From Adlercreutzia equolifaciens DSM 19450 (GTDB lineage Bacteria; Actinomycetota; Coriobacteriia; Coriobacteriales; Eggerthellaceae): a stretch of 64,000 nucleotides of DNA. Location: contig NC_022567.1 in assembly GCF_000478885.1 (NCBI RefSeq), positions 2,728,001-2,792,000 of the forward strand. Direction: 5' to 3'. The notes under the pieces are model-generated. The model was not told the origin of the DNA. It did not search any database and saw nothing but the letters and a program-made list of their open reading frames with translations. The position numbers and the translations under genes are program-made. Below are positions 40,500 through 49,611 of this stretch, piece by piece. How positions within the stretch are numbered: the first letter of the stretch is position 1; each line of letters starts with the position of its first letter.

Positions 40500-41132
40500 T
40501 TACTCGGCGTCTTCCACGACCTCTTCGGCCTTTTCCACCGTGTCAGCGACTTCCTCGGCCTCTTCGGCATCGCCCTCTTCGACCTCGTCACCCTCAGCGT
40601 CGGCCTCTTCGACCTCGTCACCCTCAGCGTCGGCCTCTTCGTCGCGGTAGCGCTCGTCGATCTCGTCGTCAGTGTAGGCGACCGGCTCTTTCAGGGCCGC
40701 CATGAAGTTCGGGGCCTCGCCGATGTAGGCGGCCTCGGATTCGAAGGTATAGGTGCCCTCGTCATCCACCTCGTACAGATAGGCGATGGCGTAGCCCTCC
40801 TCGGCACCCGGCACGCCGCCCTCGGCGATGAGCGCGTCCTTCACGCCATCGTCGGTCTCGATGTAGCCGTCGTAGCAGAAGGCATAGCAGTCGGCCCCGC
40901 GGGCGCCGCGCACGTTCTTCTCGGCCGCCTCGAAGCACTCCTCGGCGGAATCGCCCGGATGCGACTCGATGAACAGGTTGTCCTTCACGACGAGCGTGGT
41001 GAAGGGGATGACGTCCTTGCCGCCCTCGATCTTCTCTTTGGCCTCGTCCAGGGCGAAGACGAGCACGCGCTCCAGCTCGTCGGGGATCTCCGGCACCTCG
41101 GTGCTCGCGTTCTCAATGTTGCGATCGGCCAC
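40500..41132 (-). CDS. Acidic protein of unknown function
   Basis: Start at GTG 41132 (VADRNIENASTEVPEIPDEL) with AAGGAGG upstream. The 210-residue product has a globular region (about 12-155) with segments such as VLVFALDEAKEKIEGGKDVI and ADCYAFCYDGYIETDDGVKD. It ends in a strongly acidic tail with a perfect 10-residue repeat (EADAEGDEVE twice). No membrane segment or signal. I do not recognise the family. The tail repeat comes from a 30-base duplication near 40568-40637. Confidence 0.7.
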   Translation of the reverse strand: MADRNIENASTEVPEIPDELERVLVFALDEAKEKIEGGKDVIPFTTLVVKDNLFIESHPGDSAEECFEAAEKNVRGARGADCYAFCYDGYIETDDGVKDALIAEGGVPGAEEGYAIAYLYEVDDEGTYTFESEAAYIGEAPNFMAALKEPVAYTDDEIDERYRDEEADAEGDEVEEADAEGDEVEEGDAEEAEEVADTVEKAEEVVEDAE

Positions 41133-41512
41133 GGAGGGCCTCCTTTCCTTCAGGTTCACAGGCGGCGCAACCTCCTGCGCGTCGGCCTGCATCACGGGGC
41201 GCCTTCTTCGGCGCTTCGTTGCTTGCCCGTAGTGTAAAGCAACGGCATCTCAACTCAAACCACAACACGGCGACAAACGGGCAGCGCGGGCAGCCGCTTC
41301 GGTGAGGCTTCGCCCCCTTGCCGCAGAGCAGGAACGAAGTTCGGCGGGGGCAAGCGGCGACCGGAGCGCGTCGCTTTATCGTCAGACGCAGCACCCGTTT
41401 CAGCATAGCGACAATCCCCCGCTGTCCGTAGCATGAAGAGCTGGATGTGGGAAACTTTTCTCATTACAAGCAAGGTCAGCAAACGGGCAGAGAAAGGCGC
41501 AAGCGGGCGCAT
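41133..41512. other. 380-base intergenic region, nothing recognised
   Basis: Lies between divergent starts of the acidic protein and the first YhgE/Pip gene. Both promoters must be here, but I see no convincing -35/-10 pair, RNA fold or repeat. Confidence 0.5.
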
Positions 41513-44107
41513 ATGCTGAAGCGAATGCGGACATACCTTGGGGTGATCTTCGCCATTTTCGCACGGGACGTGAAACGCGTGCTGCGCAACCCAGTCGCGC
41601 TCGTCATTGCTCTGGGCATGATCGTCATGCCGTCGGCTTACGCCTGGTACGTGGTCGTCGCCAACTGGGATCCCTACAGCAACACCACCGGCATGTTGGT
41701 AGCCGTGGCCAACGAGGACGCCGGCGCCGACAGCCCTGAGACGGGGCATTTGGACGTGGGCGCGCAGGTGGTGGCCCAGTTGCACGACAACCACGAGATG
41801 GGCTGGGAATTCACCGACGCCGAAGCGGCCATAAACGGCGTCTATGAGGGACGCTACTGGGCGGCGCTCGTCATCCCGAAGGATTTCAGCGCCGATTTCG
41901 CCAGCGTGTTCACCGGCGACTTCACCCAACCGACCATCGACTACTACGTGAACGAGAAGCCCTCCTCCATCGCGCCCAAGGTAACCGACGCGGCGGCCAA
42001 CGCCGTTGAGGCGGCCGTCAACGAGAACTTCGTGAAGACGGTGTCGGAGAAGGTGGTGGAAACGACCCAGAAGGTGGGGGCCGAGGCGGAAGAGAAGGCC
42101 GATGCCGCCGAGGGCAGCCTCACCGCCGGCGTTCGCAGCGCCAAAGAAACCGTCAGCGAAACCCGCACAACCTTGGAAGGGCTCGTCAGCACCGTAAACG
42201 ACACGCAGACGTCCGTCGCTCGCGCCGACGACACGCTGGCGGGGCTTCAAGACGACGTGCCGCATCTGCTGGAGGCCATCGGGCAATCGAAGGAGCTGCT
42301 CGCGAAGGCGCGGAGCACCGTGAACGAGTACGGGACGGCGCTTTCCAAGAACGCCACCGATGGGGCGCTGCAGTTGTCGAGCGCCGCCGCGCAGGCCCAG
42401 CGCGCGCTGGGCACCGTGAGCGGCGATGTCGCAGCGGCCAAAGCGGCCACCAATACGGCCCTTGCCACGGCCGAGGGGCTGCTGGCCGACAACAAGGTGC
42501 TCATCAGCGACCTCACGTCCCAGGCCGGAGCGGCCGGCGCCGACCCGGCCATCGCCCAAGCTCTCTCCGAAGCCCGCACTGCCAACGAGCGGCTGACGAC
42601 CACGACGGACGCCCTGCGCACGGCCTCAGACGACCTGGCTTCCACGGCCGACTCCCTGGAAACTGAGGCGAGCACCTTGGACACGGCGGCGCAATCGGCC
42701 TCCGAAACTATTCGCGCCACGGCGGCCACCTTCCAAGACAGCGTGCTGCCGGACATCACGACCAGCTTGGATTCCCTGGTGGAAGCCTGCGGCACCCTGG
42801 AAGGAGCCCTGCGCGGGCTGACCCCGTCGCTCGCCGAAGCACGGGCCATTTTGGAGCAACTCGGCGACACGCTGACCTCTTCCGAGACCTCGCTTTCCAC
42901 CACTTCCGATTCCCTGAGCACCATGGAGACGAACCTGGAGCAGTCGCTCACCGACCTGACCGCGCTGCAGAACTCCGCCACCGTGAAGGATCTGGCCACC
43001 TATTTGAAGGCCGACCCGGAGAAGATCGGCGCCTTCATGGCCGCGCCCGTGGCCCTGGACACGCAACTGGTGTACCCCGTGAAGAACTACGGCAGCGGCG
43101 TCACCCCCTTCTTCACGAATCTGGCCCTGTGGGTGGCCGGTTTCATCCTCATGGCCATGGTGAAGCTGCGCGTCGATCCGGAGGGGCTGCCGAAGTTCAC
43201 CGCCGTGCAGGCCTACTTCGGACGCTGGCTGTTCTACATGGTGTGCGGGCTGGCCATGGGGCTCGTCTGCTGCGTGGGCGATTTGGCCCTCGGGATTCAG
43301 TGCGAGAGCCCGGCGGCCTTCATCGGCGCGGGACTGCTCACGGTGTTCGTGGACGTGAACCTCATGTTCGCGCTGGCCTACGCGTTTAGGCACATCGGGA
43401 AGGCCATCGCGGTCATTCTGCTCATCGTGCAGATTCCCGGCTCCTCGGGCATGTTCCCCATCGAGATGATGCCGGACTTCTTCCAGGTCATTCATCCGCT
43501 TCTGCCCTTCACCTATTCCATCGACGCCATGCGCGAGGCCATCGGCGGCTTTTACGGGATGGACTATCTGCACGACATGTTGCTGCTGGGACTTCTGTTC
43601 GTGCCCCTGGGGTTCGCCATCGGACTGGGCATCGGGCGCTGCGATTTCAATTTGAACCTCATGTTCGACGAGAAGCTGGGGGCGACCGACCTGCTTCTGG
43701 CCGAGCCGGTCACGGCCAGCGCCAAAGCCGCAGGGCAGACGCCGGCCCGGTACCGCACGCGCACGCTCGTCCGCGCGCTGCTGAACATCGACGCCTTCCG
43801 CCAGGCCCTCATCGCCCGAGCCGAGCGTTTCCACCGCGCCTACCCGGTACTGCGGCGCATCGGCTGGGTGGCGCTTATCGCGCAACCGCTGGTCACCTTC
43901 GCCATTATGGTGCTGGTGCATGCCGACGTGGATACGCGCGTCATGATGCTCATGGCCATGGTGGTGGGGATCATCGTGGTGGACACGTATCTCATCGTGA
44001 TTTCATACCTGGACACCAACCTCGCGCACCAGCTTGCCCTGGCGAACCTGAACGCCGAGGAGCTGCAGAAACGCGCTAGCGGGCAGATTGGTGGTGATTC
44101 GGCGTGA
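41513..44107 (+). CDS. YhgE/Pip-family membrane protein (ABC-2-type), first of pair
   Basis: An 864-residue protein with one N-terminal membrane helix (about 18-40), an outside region that opens with VVVANWDPYSNTTGMLVAVA and then a long alpha-helical coiled-coil stretch rich in Thr, Ser, Ala and Glu (about 170-505), and five or six C-terminal helices (about 535-720) resembling an ABC-2 permease. A further pair of hydrophobic segments ends the protein. The family includes phage-infection protein Pip and YhgE. The start at 41513 is a judgement; no strong ribosome-binding site is visible. The stop overlaps the next gene. Confidence 0.85.
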   Translation: MLKRMRTYLGVIFAIFARDVKRVLRNPVALVIALGMIVMPSAYAWYVVVANWDPYSNTTGMLVAVANEDAGADSPETGHLDVGAQVVAQLHDNHEMGWEFTDAEAAINGVYEGRYWAALVIPKDFSADFASVFTGDFTQPTIDYYVNEKPSSIAPKVTDAAANAVEAAVNENFVKTVSEKVVETTQKVGAEAEEKADAAEGSLTAGVRSAKETVSETRTTLEGLVSTVNDTQTSVARADDTLAGLQDDVPHLLEAIGQSKELLAKARSTVNEYGTALSKNATDGALQLSSAAAQAQRALGTVSGDVAAAKAATNTALATAEGLLADNKVLISDLTSQAGAAGADPAIAQALSEARTANERLTTTTDALRTASDDLASTADSLETEASTLDTAAQSASETIRATAATFQDSVLPDITTSLDSLVEACGTLEGALRGLTPSLAEARAILEQLGDTLTSSETSLSTTSDSLSTMETNLEQSLTDLTALQNSATVKDLATYLKADPEKIGAFMAAPVALDTQLVYPVKNYGSGVTPFFTNLALWVAGFILMAMVKLRVDPEGLPKFTAVQAYFGRWLFYMVCGLAMGLVCCVGDLALGIQCESPAAFIGAGLLTVFVDVNLMFALAYAFRHIGKAIAVILLIVQIPGSSGMFPIEMMPDFFQVIHPLLPFTYSIDAMREAIGGFYGMDYLHDMLLLGLLFVPLGFAIGLGIGRCDFNLNLMFDEKLGATDLLLAEPVTASAKAAGQTPARYRTRTLVRALLNIDAFRQALIARAERFHRAYPVLRRIGWVALIAQPLVTFAIMVLVHADVDTRVMMLMAMVVGIIVVDTYLIVISYLDTNLAHQLALANLNAEELQKRASGQIGGDSA

Positions 44108-46278
44108 GGGTGATTTGGGACATTTTCTCGGGTGATGTGCGGAACCTGTTCCGGAACGTCATTGCTGCCATTGTGGTGATGGGACTGGCGCTCGTGCCGC
44201 CCATGTACGCCTGGTTTACAACGCTCGGCTTCTGGGATCCCTACGACAACACCGGCAACATCAAGGTGGCCGTGGCCTCGGAAGACGCCGGCTACACCTC
44301 CGACCTCATACCGACGCCCATTAACGCTGGCGAGCAAATCATCGGCAAGCTGCGGGCCAACGACCAGTTCGCCTGGCAGTTCGTCAGCGCCGAGGCGGCT
44401 GTGGAAGGCGTGCGGTCGGGCGAGTATTACGCAGCCCTGGTCATCCCGAAAGAGTTCTCGCGTGACCTCATGACCGTGTTCTCCAACGACATCACGGAGC
44501 CGAAGATCATCTACTACGACAACGAGAAGGAAAACGCCATCGCCCAGCGCGTGACAGCCACAGGCGCGAGCACCTTGCAGGAGACCATCGACGAGACGTT
44601 CACGGAAACCGTGGCGTCGGTGGCCTTGGGCACCACGAGCAGTCTCACCTCGTTCATGAGCGGCGACGGCATTCTCACCTACGCGCAAACCTTGGGGTCG
44701 CGCCTTGGCGAGGCGGTGGGCGAAGTGGGCGCGGCAGCCGACCAGGCCCAGGCCTACGCCGATCTCATGGGGTCCACGACCTCGCTCGTGAACGCGACGG
44801 CGAGCATTCTGAAGGAGGCGGGGAAGGCGCCCGACGCTACCGCTCCTTTGGTGAGCGAGGCACAAGAGGGCCTGACGAGCGGCCGGGGCGGGCTTTCCGC
44901 CGCGAGCACCGCAGCCGAGAAGGCACTCACCGCTGCCGATGCCAGCTACGACGCTGTAGCCCGCGCCGCCGATGAAGCCTTCGCCACCATGAAAGACGAC
45001 CCAGCCGCGGCCCAGGGCGTGCTGGCCGCCTGTCGCTCGGACGTGCAGGGACTCGCCCAAGCCTACCAGACCATGCGCGACACCCTGGCCGGAGCCGACC
45101 CGGACAGCCCGGCCGTCGCCGCCCTTGACCGCATCATCGCCCAGCTGGGCACGCTGGAGGCGAACCTCGCCACCGCCGAGAGCGCCATCGCAAGCGACGC
45201 AGCATCCATCGACGAGGCGCACACCAAGGTGACTGACAGCATCAACCAAGCGCGTGCGGGTCTGCACGACTCGATGAGCACCTATAACGACCAGCTAAAA
45301 GGCGAGCTGGCGTCGCTGGCCGACAGCTTGCAGAAGGTGGGCGCCGATACCGAAACTCTGGCCGAATCGCTGAAGGACACCGCGGACAGCCTGGGCGACA
45401 GCACCGATTCTCTGGCCGCGAACCTCGCCACCGCCGAGGCGTCGCTGCACAAGACCACCGAAACCCTGCGCACGGCGGAAAGCCAGCTCGCCCAGGCCCG
45501 CGACGACTTGCAGCACGCCCTGGACACCGGCGATATCGACGAAGTGCGCCGCATCATCGGCGATAACCCGGCCGCCATCGCCCAGTTCCTCGCCGCGCCG
45601 ACGCACCTGGAACGTCACGCGGTGTACCCCATGGCCGACAACGGCAGCGCCATGAGTCCCTTCTACACCTCCCTCGCGCTGTGGATCGGCGCCATCTTCA
45701 TGGTGGCCCTCATGAGCGTGACCGTTTCCCCCGCGCGCCAGGCCGCCCTGACGAAGAAGTTCGGGCGCGCGCCGCGGCCGGGCGAGCTGTACCTTGGCCG
45801 CTACGGGGTGTTCTGCCTGCTGGGCCTCGCCCAAGCGCTCATCGTGGGACTCGGCAACGTGTTCTTCCTCGGCGTGGAGTGCGAGCATTTCTGGCTGTAT
45901 CTGGCAGCCTGTTGCTTGGCATCGGTGGTGTTCACGAACCTGGTGTACACGCTGACGGTGTCCTTTGGCAACATCGGCAAGGCGCTCGCCATCATCGGGC
46001 TCGTGCTGCAACTGGCCGGCGCCGGCGGCCTCATGCCGGTGCAGATGCTGTCGGCCCCGCTGTTCCAGGAGATTTACCCGTGGCTGCCCTTTGCCCATTC
46101 CATGCCGGCGTTAGAAGGAGCCATGGCCGGCATCTACGGCGACCAGTACCTCGTGCAGATGGGCCTGCTCGCGGCCATCCTCGTGCCGAGCCTGATCCTC
46201 GGCCTCGTCCTGCGCCGCCCCGTCATCCGCCTGAACGACTGGGTGCTCGCCAAACTGGATGAGACGAAATTTTTGTAG
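44104..46278 (+). CDS. YhgE/Pip-family membrane protein, second of pair
   Basis: Starts with a GTG that overlaps the previous stop (GTGA). The 724-residue protein repeats the design of its neighbour: N-terminal helix, a segment TLGFWDPYDNTGNIKVAVAS, a coiled-coil region and a C-terminal permease part (LWIGAIFMVALMSVTVSPAR and on). The two probably form a heteromeric membrane complex. Tandem pairs are common in Actinobacteria, and their role in export or envelope homeostasis is not established. Confidence 0.87.
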   Translation: MRVIWDIFSGDVRNLFRNVIAAIVVMGLALVPPMYAWFTTLGFWDPYDNTGNIKVAVASEDAGYTSDLIPTPINAGEQIIGKLRANDQFAWQFVSAEAAVEGVRSGEYYAALVIPKEFSRDLMTVFSNDITEPKIIYYDNEKENAIAQRVTATGASTLQETIDETFTETVASVALGTTSSLTSFMSGDGILTYAQTLGSRLGEAVGEVGAAADQAQAYADLMGSTTSLVNATASILKEAGKAPDATAPLVSEAQEGLTSGRGGLSAASTAAEKALTAADASYDAVARAADEAFATMKDDPAAAQGVLAACRSDVQGLAQAYQTMRDTLAGADPDSPAVAALDRIIAQLGTLEANLATAESAIASDAASIDEAHTKVTDSINQARAGLHDSMSTYNDQLKGELASLADSLQKVGADTETLAESLKDTADSLGDSTDSLAANLATAEASLHKTTETLRTAESQLAQARDDLQHALDTGDIDEVRRIIGDNPAAIAQFLAAPTHLERHAVYPMADNGSAMSPFYTSLALWIGAIFMVALMSVTVSPARQAALTKKFGRAPRPGELYLGRYGVFCLLGLAQALIVGLGNVFFLGVECEHFWLYLAACCLASVVFTNLVYTLTVSFGNIGKALAIIGLVLQLAGAGGLMPVQMLSAPLFQEIYPWLPFAHSMPALEGAMAGIYGDQYLVQMGLLAAILVPSLILGLVLRRPVIRLNDWVLAKLDETKFL

Positions 46279-46360
46279 CACTTGCCGTGCTCCCTCGTGT
46301 CGCTTTCATCTCGTTCCGTCCTCATTCATTCACCAAACCACTGTAAGCACGCTCAATTCT

Positions 46361-46429
46361 GGAAAATGTGCTTTTTTGGAACATTTCGGCCACCCGCAAC
46401 AAAGCGCCGCGCAAAAAAGCACATTTTCC
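46361..46429. repeat. Long AT-rich inverted repeat
   Basis: GGAAAATGTGCTTTTTTG (46361-46378) and its exact complement (46412-46429) flank a 33-base GC-rich spacer, and AATT on each outer side extends the pairing. It lies between the convergent YhgE/Pip and hydF genes. There is no U tract, so it is not a standard terminator. Confidence 0.75.
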
Positions 46430-46536
46430 AAAATTCACACCACCGTCTTCCTCGCAGCATCTTGCGCGGCAGCTTAACGACTCCGAATCGGAAGCTGAAC
46501 GTTTCTCCAGCAGGAAAGCTCTGCTGCGAATTCCAT

Positions 46537-46640
46537 CCCATGCGTCCAGCGGGACGAGAGCGCCGGGAATCATCCCGCACGCCCGATGCGACGGGAACTC
46601 GGGGGCATCCTATGCGTCCAAGGGGGCGAGGGCGCGGGGG
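46537..46640. repeat. Duplicated 3' end of hydF
   Basis: The last codons of hydF (46607-46640, encoding RALAPLDA) have an imperfect copy 70 bases downstream (46537-46570, encoding GALVPLDA on the same strand). Both contain ATGCGTCCA followed by a G-rich block. Confidence 0.55.
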
Positions 46641-48022
46641 AGGATGTTGTGGGCGCGGGCGATGGTCATGCCGTAGTTGGTGAGGGGAACCTGCTGGGCG
46701 CGGGCGCGCTGGATGCGGGAGGCCATGTCGCGGGCGTTCAAAGTGCAGCCGCCGCAGTGGACGATGGCGGCGTAGGGAGAAAGATCGTCAGGGAAGTCGC
46801 GGCCGGAGGTGAAGGCGAACTGGGGATCGGTGCCGCTGATGGCGCGGATGAGCCGGGGCAGCTTCACCGTGCCGATGTCCTCGCAGGTACGGTGGTGGGT
46901 GCAACCCTCGGCGATGAGCACGGTATCGTTGTCGGTCAGGCTTTCCAGAGCGCGCACCGCTTCCAGTTGGGCGGGCAGGTCGCCCTTGTAGCGGGCCATA
47001 AGGATTGAAAACGAGGTAAGCGGCACCTCGGCTGGCAGCAAGGCGTCTACCTCGCCGAAGACCTGGGAGTCGGTCACCACCAGGCGCGGCGGCCGGGCGA
47101 GGGCGGCCAGCAAGTCAGGCAGCCCTTCGACGCCGGTGGCGCAGGGGAAGGCGCCCACTTCCAGCGCGTCGCGCATGACCTGCTGCTGGGGCAAGATGAT
47201 GCGACCCTTGGGGGCGGCGGAGTCCAGCGGGATGACGAGCACGACCACATCACCGGGCTCGAGCAAGTCGCCCACGAGCCGCCGCTCCCCCGCCGTGTCG
47301 GCGGCCAGGGTGGCGAGGGCGCGCTTCAAGTCGTCCAGTCCCTCCCCTGTCCGCGCCGATACGCGCACGCGGACGGCCCAGAGAGAAGCACTCCCCGGAG
47401 CTTCCGAACCGCAACCCCCTCTCTCCTCACGGGCACGAGCGCTAAGAGGCAAGGAGGCATCGCGGTTGCCTTGAACTCCTTCCTCGATCCTCTCGGAAGC
47501 TCCGTCTTCTTCTCGCAACGAAGCGCAGAGACATTCGCTCGACTCTGGCGCAGCGGTAGGGCACAATATCTTTCCCGGCTCAAACAGGGAAGGCTGATCC
47601 GAGGAACCAGCGCGCTCTTCCTCCACAAGCAAGTCGGCTTTGTTCTCGGCGATGACGTAGGGGATGCGGCGCGCCTGGAAGGCAGCGATGAGCCTCTCGT
47701 CGAAGGCAGTCATGCCACAGGTGGCGTCCATCACGAGCACGGCAACGTCGGCCTCGTTCAGGGCGGCCTCGGCTCGCTGGACACGTAGGTCGCCCACATC
47801 GCCGACGTCGTCGATACCTGGAGTGTCAACAATGAGCACGGGGCCGGCCGGTGCCAGTTCCATGGCCTTGCGCACCGGGTCGGTGGTGGTGCCGGCGACA
47901 TCGGACACTACGGAGACGGTCTGGCTCGTCAGCGCGTTCACCAGGCTGGACTTGCCGGCATTGCGCACACCGAAGAAGACGATGTGCGCGCGCTCGCCGG
48001 AAGGGGTATCGTTCAGGGACAT
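46610..48022 (-). CDS. hydF: [FeFe]-hydrogenase H-cluster maturation GTPase HydF
   Basis: Start at 48022 (MSLNDTPSGERAHIVFFGVR) with GAAAGGAG upstream; the frame further right is a shadow of hydG. The 470-residue protein has a GTPase domain (GVRNAGKSSLVN, DTPG, ENKADL) and the C-terminal cluster site with EGCTHHRTCEDIG and IVHCGGC. HydF is the scaffold on which the diiron subcluster is built before transfer to hydrogenase. It is about 60-70 residues longer than usual because of an insert at about 142-215, directly after the NKAD motif. It is the last gene of the cluster. Confidence 0.94.
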   Translation of the reverse strand: MSLNDTPSGERAHIVFFGVRNAGKSSLVNALTSQTVSVVSDVAGTTTDPVRKAMELAPAGPVLIVDTPGIDDVGDVGDLRVQRAEAALNEADVAVLVMDATCGMTAFDERLIAAFQARRIPYVIAENKADLLVEEERAGSSDQPSLFEPGKILCPTAAPESSECLCASLREEDGASERIEEGVQGNRDASLPLSARAREERGGCGSEAPGSASLWAVRVRVSARTGEGLDDLKRALATLAADTAGERRLVGDLLEPGDVVVLVIPLDSAAPKGRIILPQQQVMRDALEVGAFPCATGVEGLPDLLAALARPPRLVVTDSQVFGEVDALLPAEVPLTSFSILMARYKGDLPAQLEAVRALESLTDNDTVLIAEGCTHHRTCEDIGTVKLPRLIRAISGTDPQFAFTSGRDFPDDLSPYAAIVHCGGCTLNARDMASRIQRARAQQVPLTNYGMTIARAHNILPRALAPLDA

Positions 48023-48050
48023 GCAGACTCCTTTCGTTGCCGGTTTGCCT

Positions 48051-48132
48051 CCGTAGGGGGCGACCTTGGTCGCCCCTCTCGACCAAAAGCGTTTTTCCTG
48101 TTGGGAGGGGCGACCGAGATCGTCCCCAACGG
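48051..48132. repeat. REP-like palindrome doublet (copy 2)
   Basis: GGGGCGACCTTGGTCGCCCC (perfect palindrome, 48057-48076) and an imperfect partner GGGGCGACCGAGATCGTCCC (48107-48126) sit in opposite orientation between hydG and hydF, bordered by CCGTAGG and CAACGG. Same family as 17246-17329. Confidence 0.75.
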
Positions 48133-48165
48133 AAGGCACACTTCCGACGGCCTTCGGGACAGCGG

Positions 48166-49611
48166 CTAGAACCGGAAGTCGCGGGCGCCGGTGCGGATGC
48201 GGGCGAGGTAGTCCGTGGCGAGGGCGCGGCGGCGGTCGTCGGGGACGCGGGCGAGCTCGGCGTCGATCATCTTCCAGCCCTTCTCCGCCACCTCGGGGCT
48301 GGCATAGTCGCACAGGTACTCGCCCAATGTGAGCAGGGCGTTCGGCTGGCAGAAGTCCTGGATCTGGCCGCTCTTGCAGAATTCCATGAAACGATCGCCC
48401 GTGCGGCCGGCGCGATAGCACGCGGTGCAGAAGCTGGGAAGGTGGCCCTCGTCCATGAGCCAGCCGATGACCTCGTCCAAGGTGCGCTGATCGGACACGT
48501 CGAACTGCTCGGTGTCGTGGGGGCGTGCCTCGTCCACGTAGCCGCCCACGCTGGTGCGGCTGCCGCCGGAGATCTGCGAGACGCCCAGTTGCAGCGCCGC
48601 TGCGCGCACCTCTTGAGACTCGCGGGTGGAGATGATCATGCCCGTGTAGGGCACCGCGATGCGGATGAGCGCGATGATCTTCTCGAACATTTCGTCGGGA
48701 ATGCCGTTATCGAAATCGTCGGGGTCGATGTCGCTCGCCGGCTTCACCCGCGGCACCGAGATGGTGTGCGGCCCCACGCCGAACGCCGCCTCCAGGTGTT
48801 CGGCGTGCATGAGCAGGCCCGCGAACTCGTAGGCGTAGCCCTCCAGGCCGAACAGCACGCCGAGCCCCACGTCGTCGATGCCGGCGGCCATGGCGCGGTC
48901 GTGGGCCTCAGTGTGCCAGGCGTAGTCGGCCTTGGGGCCTGAGGGGTGCAGCTCCTCGTAGCGGGCGCGGTGGTAGGTCTCCTGAAACAGGATGTAGGTG
49001 CCGATTTCCGCCGCCTTCAGCTGGCGATAGGCGTCCTCCGTGGTGGCGGCGATGTTCACGTTCACGCGGCGGATGGCGCCATTGGCGTGCTTCGTGGTGT
49101 AGATGGTCTGAAGGCTTTCCAGAATATAGTCGAGCGGGTTATGGGCCGGATCCTCCCCCGCCTCGATGGCCAACCTCTTGTGACCCATGTCCTGCAGGGC
49201 GATAACCTCAGCGCGAATCTCCTCCTGCGTGAGCTTGCGGCGCGGAATGTCGCGGTTCTTCGCGTGGTAGGGGCAGTAAAGACACCCGTTCACGCAGTGG
49301 TTGGAAAGATAGAGCGGCGCGAACAGCACAATGCGGTTGCCGTAATAGGCCTGCTTGATGTCGCGGGCGAGCTGGTGGATCTCGGCGTTCACCTCCGGAT
49401 CCTCGCAGGCCAGAAGCACCGAGGCCTCGCGGTGAGTGAGCGTCGTACCGTGGTCGTGGGCCGGCGTCAGGTTTGCCCGGGCCTTTTCCAGGATGGAACG
49501 CGCCAGAGCGGCGTCGTGCCGATGCATGGCGGCATAGGCCAGGGTGTCGAGGATTTCCTGGTGGTTAATGAAATCATCGGCGCGAGGCGAGCGCACATCA
49601 TAGCGAATCAT
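48166..49611 (-). CDS. hydG: [FeFe]-hydrogenase maturation radical-SAM tyrosine lyase HydG
   Basis: A 481-residue enzyme. The radical-SAM cluster site is C106-VNG-C110-LY-C113, and the C-terminal second cluster motif is CTAC...C (SFCTACYRAGRTGDRFMEFC). HydG splits tyrosine to make the CO and cyanide ligands of the H-cluster. Length and both motifs match the family, and the related ThiH lacks this C-terminal pattern. It overlaps hydE by 14 bases, which indicates coupled translation. Confidence 0.96.
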   Translation of the reverse strand: MIRYDVRSPRADDFINHQEILDTLAYAAMHRHDAALARSILEKARANLTPAHDHGTTLTHREASVLLACEDPEVNAEIHQLARDIKQAYYGNRIVLFAPLYLSNHCVNGCLYCPYHAKNRDIPRRKLTQEEIRAEVIALQDMGHKRLAIEAGEDPAHNPLDYILESLQTIYTTKHANGAIRRVNVNIAATTEDAYRQLKAAEIGTYILFQETYHRARYEELHPSGPKADYAWHTEAHDRAMAAGIDDVGLGVLFGLEGYAYEFAGLLMHAEHLEAAFGVGPHTISVPRVKPASDIDPDDFDNGIPDEMFEKIIALIRIAVPYTGMIISTRESQEVRAAALQLGVSQISGGSRTSVGGYVDEARPHDTEQFDVSDQRTLDEVIGWLMDEGHLPSFCTACYRAGRTGDRFMEFCKSGQIQDFCQPNALLTLGEYLCDYASPEVAEKGWKMIDAELARVPDDRRRALATDYLARIRTGARDFRF

